Made by a program: the position numbers and the translations under genes | Shown: positions 1 through 8,813 of the stretch, piece by piece | Position numbering within the stretch: position 1 is the stretch's first letter | Layout of the letters: every line of letters begins with the position of its first letter | Notes under the pieces: generated by a model | What the model was told of the DNA's origin: nothing | The model's database searches: none | The model's input: the letters and a program-made list of their open reading frames with translations, nothing else | Source of the DNA: Accumulibacter sp. | Lineage (GTDB): Bacteria > Pseudomonadota > Gammaproteobacteria > Burkholderiales > Rhodocyclaceae | Direction: 5' to 3' | Assembly (NCBI RefSeq): GCF_023806625.1 | Contig: NZ_JAMTDX010000105.1 | Coordinates: 1 to 61,521 of the forward strand | Length of the DNA stretch: 61,521 bases

Positions 1-180
1 CCGAAGCGGTGGCTGCCAAGCCACCCGATTTACAGCAGTTTACGGACTTGATCCGCCCGCGCGGGCCTGGAGCACGCCGACCCGAAGGACCTGATCGCGT
101 CGATGCGCAGCCACGGGGCCGAGGTGTTGCGGCTGCTTGGGGAGATCGAGGCGCTGGTCGGTGCGGTTGACGGCGAATGA
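1..180 (+). pseudogene. hsdM: 3' end of hsdM-like type I methyltransferase subunit, frameshifted
   Basis: The last ~42 codons before the TGA at 178-180 read as a protein tail (DPKDLIASMRSHGAEVL...) of the kind that ends type I restriction-modification methyltransferase subunits, and the stop overlaps the hsdS start as ATGA. Traced back, this frame meets a TGA at 49-51, but the frame starting at base 3 reads on smoothly as ...DLQQFTDLIR. The two halves join if one base, probably an extra C in the run near 53-58, is removed. The rest of the gene lies left of the window. Either the gene is frameshifted or this is an assembly error. Assignment rests on the tail and on the partner gene, so it is moderate. 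Confidence 0.5.
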
Positions 181-1295
181 AGGCGTGGCCAAAAGTCGAC
201 CTCGGCGCCCTCTTCCATGTAGAGAAGGGCAAGGTCGGCATCATGGCGGCTACACCCGGCAGCTTTCCACTTGTCACGACCGGCGAAGCGTTCGGCACTC
301 ACATTGAGCCGCATTTCTCGGGCGATGCCGTGTGCATTCCCTTGATCTCTGCGACTGGGCACGGTCATGCAAGTCTCAAGCGCTTGCACCACATTACGGG
401 TGACTTCGCCGTTGGTTCGATCCTCTGCGCCTGCGTGAATCGAGAGCCCGAACGGGTCATGGGGCGCTTCGTCTACTACTACCTGAGCGCATGCAAAGAC
501 TCCGTGCTCATCCCGCTAATGCAGGGCACGGCCAACATGTCCATGAAGGTGGGCGATATTGCTGGTGTCGGGCTGCCGCTGCCACACCTTGATGAGCAGC
601 GAGTCATCGTCGCCCGCCTCGACGCGCTCATCGAAAAGACGCGGGAGGTCGAAGCGCATCTGGATGCCGTCGAGCGCGACGTCGAGCACCTGCTGGCATT
701 GCGCTTCCGCGACGTCATTGCCGATGCGCCGTTGCGGCCGATGGCAGACGTGGCCCCGCTGGTGCGACGGGAACAGACCATCGACCTGGATGGGATCTTT
801 CCGCAACTCGGCATCCGCTCGTTCGGCAAGGGGACCTTCCACAAGCCGCCAATTTCGGGCAGTGAGGTCGGCACCAAGCGGCTGTATCGGATCGAGCCGG
901 GCGACTTGTTGTTCTCCAACGTGTTCGCCTGGGAAGGTGCCATCGCAATCGCGCAGCCGACGGATGCCGGCCGCTTCGGGTCTCATCGTTTCATCACCTG
1001 CCGCGCGGTTCCTGGCCTGGTCACCGCCGAGTTCCTGCGCTACTACTTCCTAACGGACGACGGGATGCTGAAGATCGGCGAGGCATCGCCGGGCGGGGCT
1101 GGCCGTAACCGTACGTTGGGACTTGAGAAGCTGATGGCGATCCAAGTGCCCATGCCACCCTTGGCGGCGCAACAGACCTTCGACCGCCTGCAAGCCGACG
1201 TCGCCGCTTTGAAGGCCAAGCACGCTGCCATTCGTCAGGCCAATGCTGCGCTGTTGCCCGCAACGCTGGAGCGGCTCTTCGCCGGGAGTGCGTAG
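177..1295 (+). CDS. hsdS: Type I restriction-modification specificity subunit HsdS
   Basis: This 372-residue protein has the two-target-domain layout of HsdS, which chooses the DNA sequence bound by the HsdMS or HsdRMS complex. Target recognition domain 1 covers roughly residues 1-140 and ends in the family motif PLPHLDEQRVIVARLDALI. A helical spacer follows (140-180). Domain 2 covers about 190-330 and ends in the matching PMPPLAAQQTFDRL motif and a second helix (335-372). The ATG overlaps the hsdM stop, so it is the middle gene of an operon. Length is slightly short but complete. No hsdR is visible in the window, and both neighbours are damaged, so whether it still methylates DNA is uncertain. 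Confidence 0.85.
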   Translation: MKAWPKVDLGALFHVEKGKVGIMAATPGSFPLVTTGEAFGTHIEPHFSGDAVCIPLISATGHGHASLKRLHHITGDFAVGSILCACVNREPERVMGRFVYYYLSACKDSVLIPLMQGTANMSMKVGDIAGVGLPLPHLDEQRVIVARLDALIEKTREVEAHLDAVERDVEHLLALRFRDVIADAPLRPMADVAPLVRREQTIDLDGIFPQLGIRSFGKGTFHKPPISGSEVGTKRLYRIEPGDLLFSNVFAWEGAIAIAQPTDAGRFGSHRFITCRAVPGLVTAEFLRYYFLTDDGMLKIGEASPGGAGRNRTLGLEKLMAIQVPMPPLAAQQTFDRLQADVAALKAKHAAIRQANAALLPATLERLFAGSA

Positions 1296-2383
1296 TGCAG
1301 TTCATCACCAACGGCCCGGACATTCCCAATGCGCTTTTGCAGGCGCACGAGGACGGCCGCGTGGTGTTCTTCTGCGATGCCGGTATCTCCTACCCCGCCG
1401 GTCTGCCGGGCTTCAAAGGCTTGGTGGACGAGATCTACCGGCGCAACGGCACCGCGCCGAGCGACATCGAGCGCGCGGCCCTGGCCCGGGGTCAGTACAA
1501 CGCCACGCTCGAGCTGCTGGAGCGGCGCCTGCCGGGCCGGCGCCTTGCCGTGCGCGGTGCGCTGGCAGAGGCGCTGAAGCGCAGGCTGCGCCGCAAGGGC
1601 GCCACCGACACGCAGGCCGCGTTTCTGCGGATGGCGCGCGATCGTGATGGGGCGCTGCGGCTGGTCACCACCAACTTCGACCGGGTCTTTCACGTCGCGG
1701 CCAAACGCTCTGGACTGGCGTTCCACGCCCATGCCGCACCGATGTTGCCGATCCCGAAGAACAGCCGCTGGAACGGGCTGGTCCATCTGCACGGCCCGCT
1801 GCCACGGCGGAGGAGTGGCGCGCTGCGCTCGCGGGGCTTCCGCAGGAGGGCTTGCACGAGTCAGCGCTGGCGCAGGCACTCGAAGGGGCCGCTGATCAGC
1901 GAGAGGAGCACTGGAAGAACCGCATCCAGCCGTTCTGGCAGAACGTCTGGCCCAAGTCGCGCGATCTCGCCACGCCTGGCATCTCCGAATCTCTCGCGCG
2001 GCTGTGCATCGCGGCCGGCGCCGAGTTCCCGGCTGCCCTGAGCGCGGTCCTGGACTGGTTGCGACCCATTGAGCATCCGTACTACGTCATCCATCGGCTG
2101 CACGAGTCAGGGCTATGTGGCCGTTTTCCGATCCACGCCTCGCGAGTGTTGGCGGCGATCGTCAGCGATCAGCCTTGGGTCGCGCCCGAACTGGGGCAAT
2201 GCCTGGATCTCATAGTGCAGGCGGACGCGAGCCTCGCCCAAGACCCGAGCTACCAGCGCCTCCGCGAGTGCGCCAGAAGGCGGGGAGGATGAGGACGAGT
2301 ACCCGAGTCTGCGCCAACGCGCCTGCCGGGCGATGGGGTACCGGATCGAGCCCGACACCGTGCCGAATGAAAGCCTGCTTTGA
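1295..2383 (+). pseudogene. SIR2-like defence-type gene, internally deleted and frameshifted
   Basis: A GTG at 1295 overlaps the hsdS stop and opens a SIR2-like N-terminal domain. The glycine-rich nucleotide loop appears as VVFFCDAGISYPAGLPGF, followed by LVTTNFDRVF and NGLVHLHGPL. Just after the last motif (about 1800) the frame changes. The +1 frame then reads a C-terminal segment (EEHWKNRIQPFWQNVWP, RPIEHPYYVIHRL) typical of the end of much larger SIR2-family proteins from restriction loci. A second shift near 2282 is needed to continue (EDEDEYPSLRQRACRAMGY) to the TGA at 2381-2383. The joined product would be about 360 residues where such proteins are often around 1000, so a large internal deletion is inferred. 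Non-functional remnant of a type I RM-linked defence gene. Confidence 0.7.
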
Positions 2384-2892
2384 TGTCTCGATCCGGTCCT
2401 CACTTGGGCTTAAACGTGCGGAACACGCATACACCATCCGGGTTGAACTGCCCGCCCAGCTGTCGAGGCGCGCCGCGTCGGACCAGGGGCGGAAGCAGTC
2501 GCTCGGCTCCGGGATAAGCGTTTCAACGCCTGGCAACCCTGATCATGATCCCGACCGCGGGCATGATTGCCGATTCCCACGGCAACGACCCACCAGCCCG
2601 CACCGGCCCGACCCATTGCCAGGCATCGCAGTAAGACCGGGGGCGCGAAGTCGACCAGACACCAGCACCTTCTCAGGCCAGCGCAGCAGTCCGTCCTGGT
2701 CATTCGACGGCCTTGGCAGGCGCCTTGGCAGGCACGGTGGCGCTCGACGGCATACCCCGTGGGGAAAGAGCGAAAACTCGCCGCCTGGAGATGCCATGCG
2801 CCTTCCGCTTCCCCCTCGCCCGACGAAGGCATAAACTCGTCGTGACGCTGGCCAGGAGCGTGAGGCCGCGACAGCGGACGAGGGAGGTGCCC
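2384..2892. other. 509-base gap without a recognisable gene
   Basis: No frame on either strand gives a protein-like sequence. Long open frames here have the arginine/serine-rich composition of GC-driven chance frames. It separates the decayed restriction locus from housekeeping genes and may hold degraded sequence. Confidence 0.6.
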
Positions 2893-3093
2893 ATGCAGAG
2901 GCTGCTGATCATTGCCGGATTGCTGCTGCTGATCGCCGGAGCGGCCTGGCCGTGGCTTTCGAGACTGCCGTTCGGGCGACTCCCCGGAGACCTGACGATC
3001 GAGCGCGAGAATTTCAGCTTCCACTTCCCGCTGACCACCTGCCTGATCGTCTCGCTGGTCCTGACCCTCGCGCTCTGGCTGATCAGGAAATAG
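2893..3093 (+). CDS. DUF2905 family small membrane protein
   Basis: A 66-residue protein with two membrane helices (residues about 4-23 and 46-63) and the family-typical middle segment GRLPGDLTIERENFSFHFPL. DUF2905 proteins are common in proteobacteria and have no established function. The ATG is preceded by GGGAGGTG, a good ribosome binding site, and the size is normal for the family. It is convergent with cyaY, whose stop lies 51 bases downstream. Confidence 0.85.
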   Translation: MQRLLIIAGLLLLIAGAAWPWLSRLPFGRLPGDLTIERENFSFHFPLTTCLIVSLVLTLALWLIRK

Positions 3094-3143
3094 CGCGGCC
3101 GAACGTGCACCCGCGCCAGGCGACGCAGCTCCCGTCCCGGAGA

Positions 3144-3464
3144 TCAGTCCGAGAGCAGCACGTCCTCGCCGGCCTGGCTCGACAGCAACCGCGACAGCGC
3201 TCCGATCAGTTCGTCGCCACCGCGGGTATCACGCCACGCCTGGCCATCCCAGCGGTAATGGAATCCTCCCGATCGCGCAGCGACCCAGATTTCGCGCACC
3301 GCCTCGTTGCGCGTGACGATGATCTTGCTGCGGTCGGGCAGTTCGATTTCGAGCACGCGGTCGTCGATCAGTTCGAAGTCGAGATCGACGGCAGAGCGTT
3401 CGAGCCCTGCTTCGATCCGTCTCAGCACTGCCTCGGAAAGCTCGTTGAACTCGTGTTCGTTCAT
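3144..3464 (-). CDS. cyaY: Frataxin-like iron donor/regulator CyaY
   Basis: A 106-residue protein of normal length for CyaY. It begins MNEHEFNELSEAVLRRIE, has an acidic first helix, and ends in the beta-sheet segment with HYRWDGQAWRDTRGGDEL, both characteristic of bacterial frataxin. The family binds iron and tunes IscS-dependent iron-sulphur cluster assembly in the cytoplasm. It sits immediately upstream of and divergent from lptM-lysA, a common arrangement in proteobacteria, which supports the call. Confidence 0.93.
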   Translation of the reverse strand: MNEHEFNELSEAVLRRIEAGLERSAVDLDFELIDDRVLEIELPDRSKIIVTRNEAVREIWVAARSGGFHYRWDGQAWRDTRGGDELIGALSRLLSSQAGEDVLLSD

Positions 3465-3502
3465 CCTGTGCTACCATCCCGTCATTTTGGAGGACCCCGA
3501 CC

Positions 3503-3691
3503 TTGAGGCCGACCCTTGCCTGCGCCCTGCTGATCCTGTTGGTTCTTGGCGGCTGCGGCACCAAGGGCGCGCTGAGGCTCCCGCCGACACCGGCGCCCGT
3601 ACCGCCCCCGCCAGCTGCGGAGAAACAGCCAGCCGCGGTTTCAGGGACTACCGCCGGCGATTCTAGCACCGCACGGGAGCCGGGCCGATGA
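3503..3691 (+). CDS. lptM: LptM-like small outer-membrane lipoprotein
   Basis: A 62-residue protein with a lipoprotein signal peptide and lipobox (LVLGGC, Cys about residue 18) followed by the GTKGAL signature of LptM/YifL and a proline-rich tail. LptM assists maturation of the LptDE lipopolysaccharide translocon. The start is a TTG preceded by TTGGAGGA; there is no better ATG. The stop overlaps the lysA ATG (ATGA), so the two are translationally coupled, and cyaY-lptM-lysA order is conserved in many proteobacteria. Confidence 0.85.
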   Translation: MRPTLACALLILLVLGGCGTKGALRLPPTPAPVPPPPAAEKQPAAVSGTTAGDSSTAREPGR

Positions 3692-4932
3692 GTGCGGTGT
3701 CGCTTCGCGATGGCGTGCTCCACGCCGAGCAGGTCTCCCTCGTCGAGATCGCCGCGCGCTTCGGCACCCCTTGCTGGGTTTACTCGCGCCAGGCGATCGA
3801 GTCGGCGCTCGACGAATTCCTGCGCGAGCTCGAGGGCTTCGATTCGCTCGTCTGTTACGCGGTCAAGGCCAACTCGAACCTCGCCGTGCTCAACGTCCTC
3901 GCGCGCCGCGGTGCCGGTTTCGACATCGTCTCGGCCGGAGAGCTCAGCCGGGCGCTGGCTGCCGGGGCCGATGCACAGCGCATCGTCTTTTCGGGTGTCG
4001 GCAAGACCGACGAGGAGATGGAACTCGCACTCGCCGCCGGGATCCTCTGCTTCAACGTCGAATCGGCCGCCGAACTGGAACGCCTGAACGCGGTCGCCGG
4101 CCGGATCGGCAAGACGGCGGCGATCAGCCTGCGCGTCAATCCCGACGTCGACGCGCGGACCCATCCCTACGTCTCGACGGGGCTGAAGGAGAACAAGTTC
4201 GGCGTCGCCTTCGACGAGGCCCGAGCCCTCTATCGACGGGCGAAGCAACTGGCACACCTCGAGATCAGCGGCATCGACTGCCACATCGGCTCACAGCTGC
4301 TCGACCCGGCCCCCTTCTCCGAAGCGCTCGACAAGGTCCTGCTGCTCGTCGACCAGCTCGGCGAGGACGGGATCGTCCTGCATCACATCGACCTCGGCGG
4401 CGGCCTCGGCATCCGCTATCGCGACGAGGAAGCGCCGAGCGTCAGCGAATACCTGCGCCCGATGCTCGAGAAACTCCGCGCCCGCGGACTGCGCATCGTC
4501 GTCGAGCCGGGACGACGGCTGGTCGGCAATGCCGGCCTGCTGCTCACCCGTGTCGAATGCCTCAAGCCGGGTGAGGTGAAGAACTTCGCGATCGTCGACG
4601 CGGCGATGAACGATCTCGCGCGGCCCGCGCTCTACGGATCATGGCACGACATCGTGCCGGTCGTTCCGCGGGCGGGGACTCCGCTCGTCTGGGACATCGT
4701 CGGGCCGGTCTGCGAATCGGGCGACTTCCTCGGCCGCGGGCGGGAAATCGCCCTCGAGACTGGTGATCTGCTGGCCATCCTCTCGGCCGGCGCGTACGGC
4801 ATGTCGATGAGTTCCAACTACAACAGCCGCCCGCGCGCCGCCGAAGTGATGGTCGATGGTGCTTCGGCGCACCTCGTCCGGCGTCGCGAGAGCGTCGAGG
4901 AGCTCTACGCGCTCGAGCAGCCGCTGCCCTGA
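3688..4932 (+). CDS. lysA: Diaminopimelate decarboxylase
   Basis: The 414-residue product is a full-length fold-III PLP decarboxylase that converts meso-diaminopimelate to lysine. The PLP lysine lies in VCYAVKANSN (residue ~55). Other diagnostic motifs are HIGSQL, the glycine loop DLGGGLGIRY, the EPGR phosphate-binding motif, and C-terminal CESGDFL and AGAYGMSMSSNYN, which close the active site. The ATG overlaps the upstream lptM stop. Nothing is missing and length is usual. Confidence 0.96.
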   Translation: MSAVSLRDGVLHAEQVSLVEIAARFGTPCWVYSRQAIESALDEFLRELEGFDSLVCYAVKANSNLAVLNVLARRGAGFDIVSAGELSRALAAGADAQRIVFSGVGKTDEEMELALAAGILCFNVESAAELERLNAVAGRIGKTAAISLRVNPDVDARTHPYVSTGLKENKFGVAFDEARALYRRAKQLAHLEISGIDCHIGSQLLDPAPFSEALDKVLLLVDQLGEDGIVLHHIDLGGGLGIRYRDEEAPSVSEYLRPMLEKLRARGLRIVVEPGRRLVGNAGLLLTRVECLKPGEVKNFAIVDAAMNDLARPALYGSWHDIVPVVPRAGTPLVWDIVGPVCESGDFLGRGREIALETGDLLAILSAGAYGMSMSSNYNSRPRAAEVMVDGASAHLVRRRESVEELYALEQPLP

Positions 4933-4936
4933 GGAA

Positions 4937-7900
4937 TCAGCGCGCCGCCTCGCTCGCCGCGTAGCTCGTTCCGCGCAGGGAGAGCCAGGCGAGCGTCAGC
5001 AGCAGGAAGACGATCTGCGGGCTGTCGTTGGGGCTGTTCAAAGTCCCGACGGTGAGCACGCCTGCCCACGAAGCGAGCAGCGCGCCAGCGAACAGTTCGC
5101 CGCGCCACAACCGTCTGCCCGCCGCGAACAGCGAGCAGACGACGAGCAACGCGAAGCTCAGCAGACCCAGCCAGCCCTGTTCGAAGAAGACGTGCAGCCA
5201 GAGGTTCTCGATGTGCCAGGGCCAGTAATCGTCGACGGTTACCCACCAGTAGCGGCTCCCCTGCTCGAAGTCGCCGTTGCGGACGAGATCACGCCCGTCC
5301 TCGGTGACCAGCGCGACGTTGTCGATATCGATCACCCGCTGCTGATTGTGCAGCGACAGCTTCACGGACGGGCGCGCGAGCAGCGGTCCGTCGCCGAGTT
5401 CGCCCGAGTTGAAGCTGACCGCCAGCCGCTGCCACGAGTGAAGCGCAGGATCGGGCCGCAACTGGGGCTTCTGGCAATGCAGCGACTGGATCAGACGCTT
5501 CTCGCAGATCGAAACATAGACGCCCGCCTGCGGCTCCGGCCGGCTGGAGCGCAGGTCGAACGTCAGACGGTAGTTCGTCCGTGGTTCGAGGTCGACGAAC
5601 TGGTCGAGATAGATCGCGCTTCCGGCACCGAGCCGGACGAATCCGTTGCCGTCTTCGCTCTCGAAACGGTAGGTGCCCGGTCGTTCGCCGACCGACGTGC
5701 GCCAGTAGAAGGTCTCCGGAAAGCGACCCAGACCCATGCCGAAGACGCTGGTCAGCCACGTGTCGTCGATCATCGCCAAGGCGTTCCGCCAGTAGCTCAT
5801 GCGCACCGCGGTGTCGCCCTGCGCCTGGGCGAGCCTGGCCTGCACGTAGGACCCCGTGAACACCGGGATCGCCGCTGTACCAGCGACGACGAGCAGCAGC
5901 AGGGCCACCGCCAGAGGCACCCGGCGGCCGGTCGTCCGCCGGCGAAGGTGCCAGACGAAGGCGCCGACGATCAGCACGACGGTCAACACCAGCGCGACAA
6001 ACCCGGCGCGCGAGTAGGTGACCATCAGCGCATAGACCGCCCCGCCGAAAAGGACGAGGCCGATCGAGCGGGCCAGCGGGTGGCGCAGCACGGCAACCGC
6101 GTAGGCGACGAAGGGCAGGCCCAGGACGAGGTAGGACTCGAGCAGCGAACCGCCGACGTGCAGCCCGGAGAACGGCCCGCTGACCCGGTACTGCTCGTGA
6201 AAGTCGAACAGGCCGACGAAGGCGCTGCGCTCGTACGCGACGTCGGCCACCGTCCAGGCCATGCCGGCAAGCATCCCGAAGGCAAGAAGGCGGCGCAGAT
6301 CGGCCTCGGGTGGAATCGAGCGGGCCACGAGAAGTGGCATCGACAGCCCCCAGACGATCCCCCTGGCTACCCGCAACGCGTTGAAGTGACTGTAATAATT
6401 GGCAAACGCACCAGCCTCGGGGAAAGCCATCGGAAGGAGACCGACGACCAGACTGACCAGGCACGACAGGGCCACCGCACCGGCGAGCAGCGCGAAAGGC
6501 AGAGCGAAGGGAAGCGGCAGTCGCTCGCTCCGCGGACGGAGCAGGACCGCTGCCCAGACGACCAGCATCAGCAGGTCGAACTCGCTGAACATCAGCCAGC
6601 CGGTTCGCGAGCCCAGGTCGAACACCGGGACGGCCGCCGGCACGATCAGCAGAAGAGCCGGCGGATGAAGCCAGACGACGAGAGCGCAGGCGGCGAGCAG
6701 TAGACCGAGCAGCAGAGACGACAAGGGGTACGCGACGACACCCCATGTGGCGACGGCAATCAGCAGCAAAGCCCCAGTGGCGGCAAGCGCAGATGGCCGT
6801 CGCACGTCGTTCCGCGAATCCCGCGACCTGCTCCGCGCCACCCGGGGGGATCGCCCGGCGACCGGCTCGCCGACTGACCGCCCGGCGTGGATCCCCCGCC
6901 CGGGATCAGGAGCCGGCTCGGCCTCGCTCACCGGGGAGTCTCCGGTCAGCCCGCCGCTCAGGCGGCCGAGCAACCTGACGATCGCCCAGACGGCCAAAGC
7001 CGCGAGCAGCACGTTCGTCGGATCGGGATGACCGTCACCACGAAACAGCTTCGCGGTTTCGACGACGGCCGCGACGACTGCGGCGATGAATCCGGCTGCC
7101 GCCGAGCTGCCGCTTACCGCCCAGGCCAGGATCCCGATCGGCGCGTAGATGAAACAGACCGAAACCAGGCTCCTCAGGGCAACCGTCTCGGTCGTGAAGT
7201 AGTGGTAATAGAAGGGCAGGAAGTGAACTTCGCCGAGCCGCCGTTCCGCGAGGTCGATCCCTCCCCAGGTGCCGGTCAGCCAGCCATGAACTCCGGCCAG
7301 AGCAAGCAGATAGAGGACGGCCAGGAGGACCACGTGACGCGCGATCAAGCGCTGCGCATCGGGCAACCCCCACGCCGAGCGTGAGAGCGCCGCACCCGCG
7401 GCGACGCCGATCGCCCGGGTCAGCGCCGAAATGCCCTGACTCACCGCCGTATAGATGAAGATCTGGGCGACCTCGATCAGCAGGCCAAGCGCGAATCCGC
7501 TGACGAAGCCAGTCAGCGCCACCCTGGCGGCGGATCGCGTCTTCAGCCAGCGGCCGAGCAGCAGACCGAGCGGGACGACGGCGACCGTTTCGACGACCAG
7601 CATCAGCAGGCTCATCAGCAGGCCGCGACCACTTCCCGAAGCGATGAACCAGCCCCAGGCCCCGGAAGACAGCTTCTCATGGAGCTCGCTGGACGAAACG
7701 ACGAAATCGTACGGGAAGCCGCAGAACGCCAGGTAGAGCACCGCATAGGCGATCAGCAGCCCGGGGACGAGCGCCGGCCTCGGCCGCATGAGGGAATCGA
7801 CGAGCCCGCGCAGGTGCCGCGCGTAGAAGGCCGCCAGCGTCGAGCCGACGACGCTGCCGATTCCCTCGGCCATGATGTCGTTGATCGAAACCGTTCGCGG

Positions 7901-8257
7901 CGGAAAGAAGAGCTGGACGAACTCGACGCCGACTGCGATGACCATGCTGAAGGCGAGCGCACCGGCGATGCACCAGAACCGCGACGCCCGAGGGCGTCCA
8001 GCGCCGAGAACCGTCGCGGTAAGGAAGGCGAGCGGCAGATAGAGAACACCGTTGGCAATCCAGTCTGCCCGCTCGCCCAACCCCAGGTCGAGCATCCGGA
8101 TCCGCTGGAAGTCGGCCCACGCGTCAGCCAGCGGCCGCGGGTGGAACTCCAATGGAACGAGGCTCCCGTAAATGACAAAGGCGGTATAGGCGAGCCAGGG
8201 TAGCCAGAGGGAGGACGAACCGTGGGCGGTTCGCGCCCGGGAAGCATCGATCGACAT
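4937..8257 (-). CDS. Giant membrane protein: three VanZ-like modules fused to an O-antigen-ligase/Wzy core with a periplasmic insert
   Basis: The 1106-residue product starts at the ATG at 8257 behind GAGGAGCA; an in-frame extension upstream is proline/arginine-rich and unlikely. Residues ~65-145, ~215-295 and ~350-430 each look like a VanZ-like unit: a membrane pair, then a helix with glutamate (VEFVQLFF, IEVAQIFIYT, VETAKLFRGDG) and a short loop before the next helix. A disordered Arg/Pro-rich linker (~440-490) follows. From ~490 comes a Wzy/WaaL-type core with the family motif TYSRAGF (~747) and closing IENLWLHVFFEQGWLGLL (~1016). Between the last core loops lies a ~140-residue beta-rich domain (about 860-1000) with GDFEQGSRYWW, like a carbohydrate-binding jelly roll. 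Wzy/WaaL proteins polymerise or transfer glycans at the periplasmic face. A role in exopolysaccharide or glycan ligation is inferred. Confidence 0.75.
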   Translation of the reverse strand: MSIDASRARTAHGSSSLWLPWLAYTAFVIYGSLVPLEFHPRPLADAWADFQRIRMLDLGLGERADWIANGVLYLPLAFLTATVLGAGRPRASRFWCIAGALAFSMVIAVGVEFVQLFFPPRTVSINDIMAEGIGSVVGSTLAAFYARHLRGLVDSLMRPRPALVPGLLIAYAVLYLAFCGFPYDFVVSSSELHEKLSSGAWGWFIASGSGRGLLMSLLMLVVETVAVVPLGLLLGRWLKTRSAARVALTGFVSGFALGLLIEVAQIFIYTAVSQGISALTRAIGVAAGAALSRSAWGLPDAQRLIARHVVLLAVLYLLALAGVHGWLTGTWGGIDLAERRLGEVHFLPFYYHYFTTETVALRSLVSVCFIYAPIGILAWAVSGSSAAAGFIAAVVAAVVETAKLFRGDGHPDPTNVLLAALAVWAIVRLLGRLSGGLTGDSPVSEAEPAPDPGRGIHAGRSVGEPVAGRSPRVARSRSRDSRNDVRRPSALAATGALLLIAVATWGVVAYPLSSLLLGLLLAACALVVWLHPPALLLIVPAAVPVFDLGSRTGWLMFSEFDLLMLVVWAAVLLRPRSERLPLPFALPFALLAGAVALSCLVSLVVGLLPMAFPEAGAFANYYSHFNALRVARGIVWGLSMPLLVARSIPPEADLRRLLAFGMLAGMAWTVADVAYERSAFVGLFDFHEQYRVSGPFSGLHVGGSLLESYLVLGLPFVAYAVAVLRHPLARSIGLVLFGGAVYALMVTYSRAGFVALVLTVVLIVGAFVWHLRRRTTGRRVPLAVALLLLVVAGTAAIPVFTGSYVQARLAQAQGDTAVRMSYWRNALAMIDDTWLTSVFGMGLGRFPETFYWRTSVGERPGTYRFESEDGNGFVRLGAGSAIYLDQFVDLEPRTNYRLTFDLRSSRPEPQAGVYVSICEKRLIQSLHCQKPQLRPDPALHSWQRLAVSFNSGELGDGPLLARPSVKLSLHNQQRVIDIDNVALVTEDGRDLVRNGDFEQGSRYWWVTVDDYWPWHIENLWLHVFFEQGWLGLLSFALLVVCSLFAAGRRLWRGELFAGALLASWAGVLTVGTLNSPNDSPQIVFLLLTLAWLSLRGTSYAASEAAR

Positions 8258-8813
8258 GCTGACTGCTCCTCGCGATTGGCTGGGCAAGGCGACCCGGCCG
8301 CACGGGGCGCCGTCACCTGGTCCGGACACAGAGCCGGGGGCACGCGGGTCGGACGACCAGCCGGCGCCTCCGCTCATCCGGTGGACATGTCGTCTGCCCG
8401 GCCGAGACTGGCTCGTCCTCGACGCCTGCCCGAAAACGGCCCTACGCGCATGCCGGATCGTCCGGACGGGCCGCGGGACACCAGCCGCTCGACGGGCCGG
8501 GTGTCGTCGCGGCGGCTTATCCTACCCGACGCCCGGAGATCCCGCAACGTCGCCGGCCAGGCGCAAACTCACCGGTTCCGGACCAACGCCGGCCTTTTCC
8601 CGTGACCCGCGCCGGGCGAGCTGATTTCCGGGGAAACTTGTCAGGAATTGGCTTGGGGACTATGATTTATTTCGGGCTTTGACGGTCCTCGGCCCGCAGA
8701 CCGACCGGGGGCCGCGATGCCCGACGTTCAGGTCTTCCGGCACGATCGGTCACTGCGCCGGAAGAGATCGCAGCCAACGCTCCACCAGCGAGCAGGAAAA
8801 GGAGTACAAGAGG
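8258..8813. other. Divergent intergenic region between the VanZ-Wzy gene and the papain-like gene
   Basis: These 556 bases hold no convincing gene. The right part carries a sigma70 promoter at 8638-8666 for the papain-like gene. The left part must carry the promoter for the VanZ-Wzy gene, but I could not identify one. The roughly 140 bases between the promoter and the start codon form an unusually long leader. Confidence 0.6.
8638..8666 (+). promoter_or_regulatory. Sigma70 promoter for the papain-like gene
   Basis: TTGTCA at 8638-8643 and TATGAT at 8661-8666 are separated by exactly 17 bases, a close fit to the sigma70 consensus in an otherwise GC-rich region. Transcription would start near 8673, giving a ~140-base leader before the ATG at 8814. 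Confidence 0.65.

Noticed and set aside
1852-2292. 146-residue frame as an independent gene
   Set aside because: Its reading continues upstream without a proper start and matches the C-terminal module of the SIR2-like gene that precedes it; treated as part of the pseudogene.
2410-3024. 204-codon minus-strand frame in the gap after the SIR2 remnant
   Set aside because: Overlaps the DUF2905 gene and has no protein-like composition.
4856-6703. 615-codon plus-strand open frame over the VanZ-Wzy gene
   Set aside because: Antisense to a long membrane protein with clear motifs; its own translation is low-complexity and has no domain.
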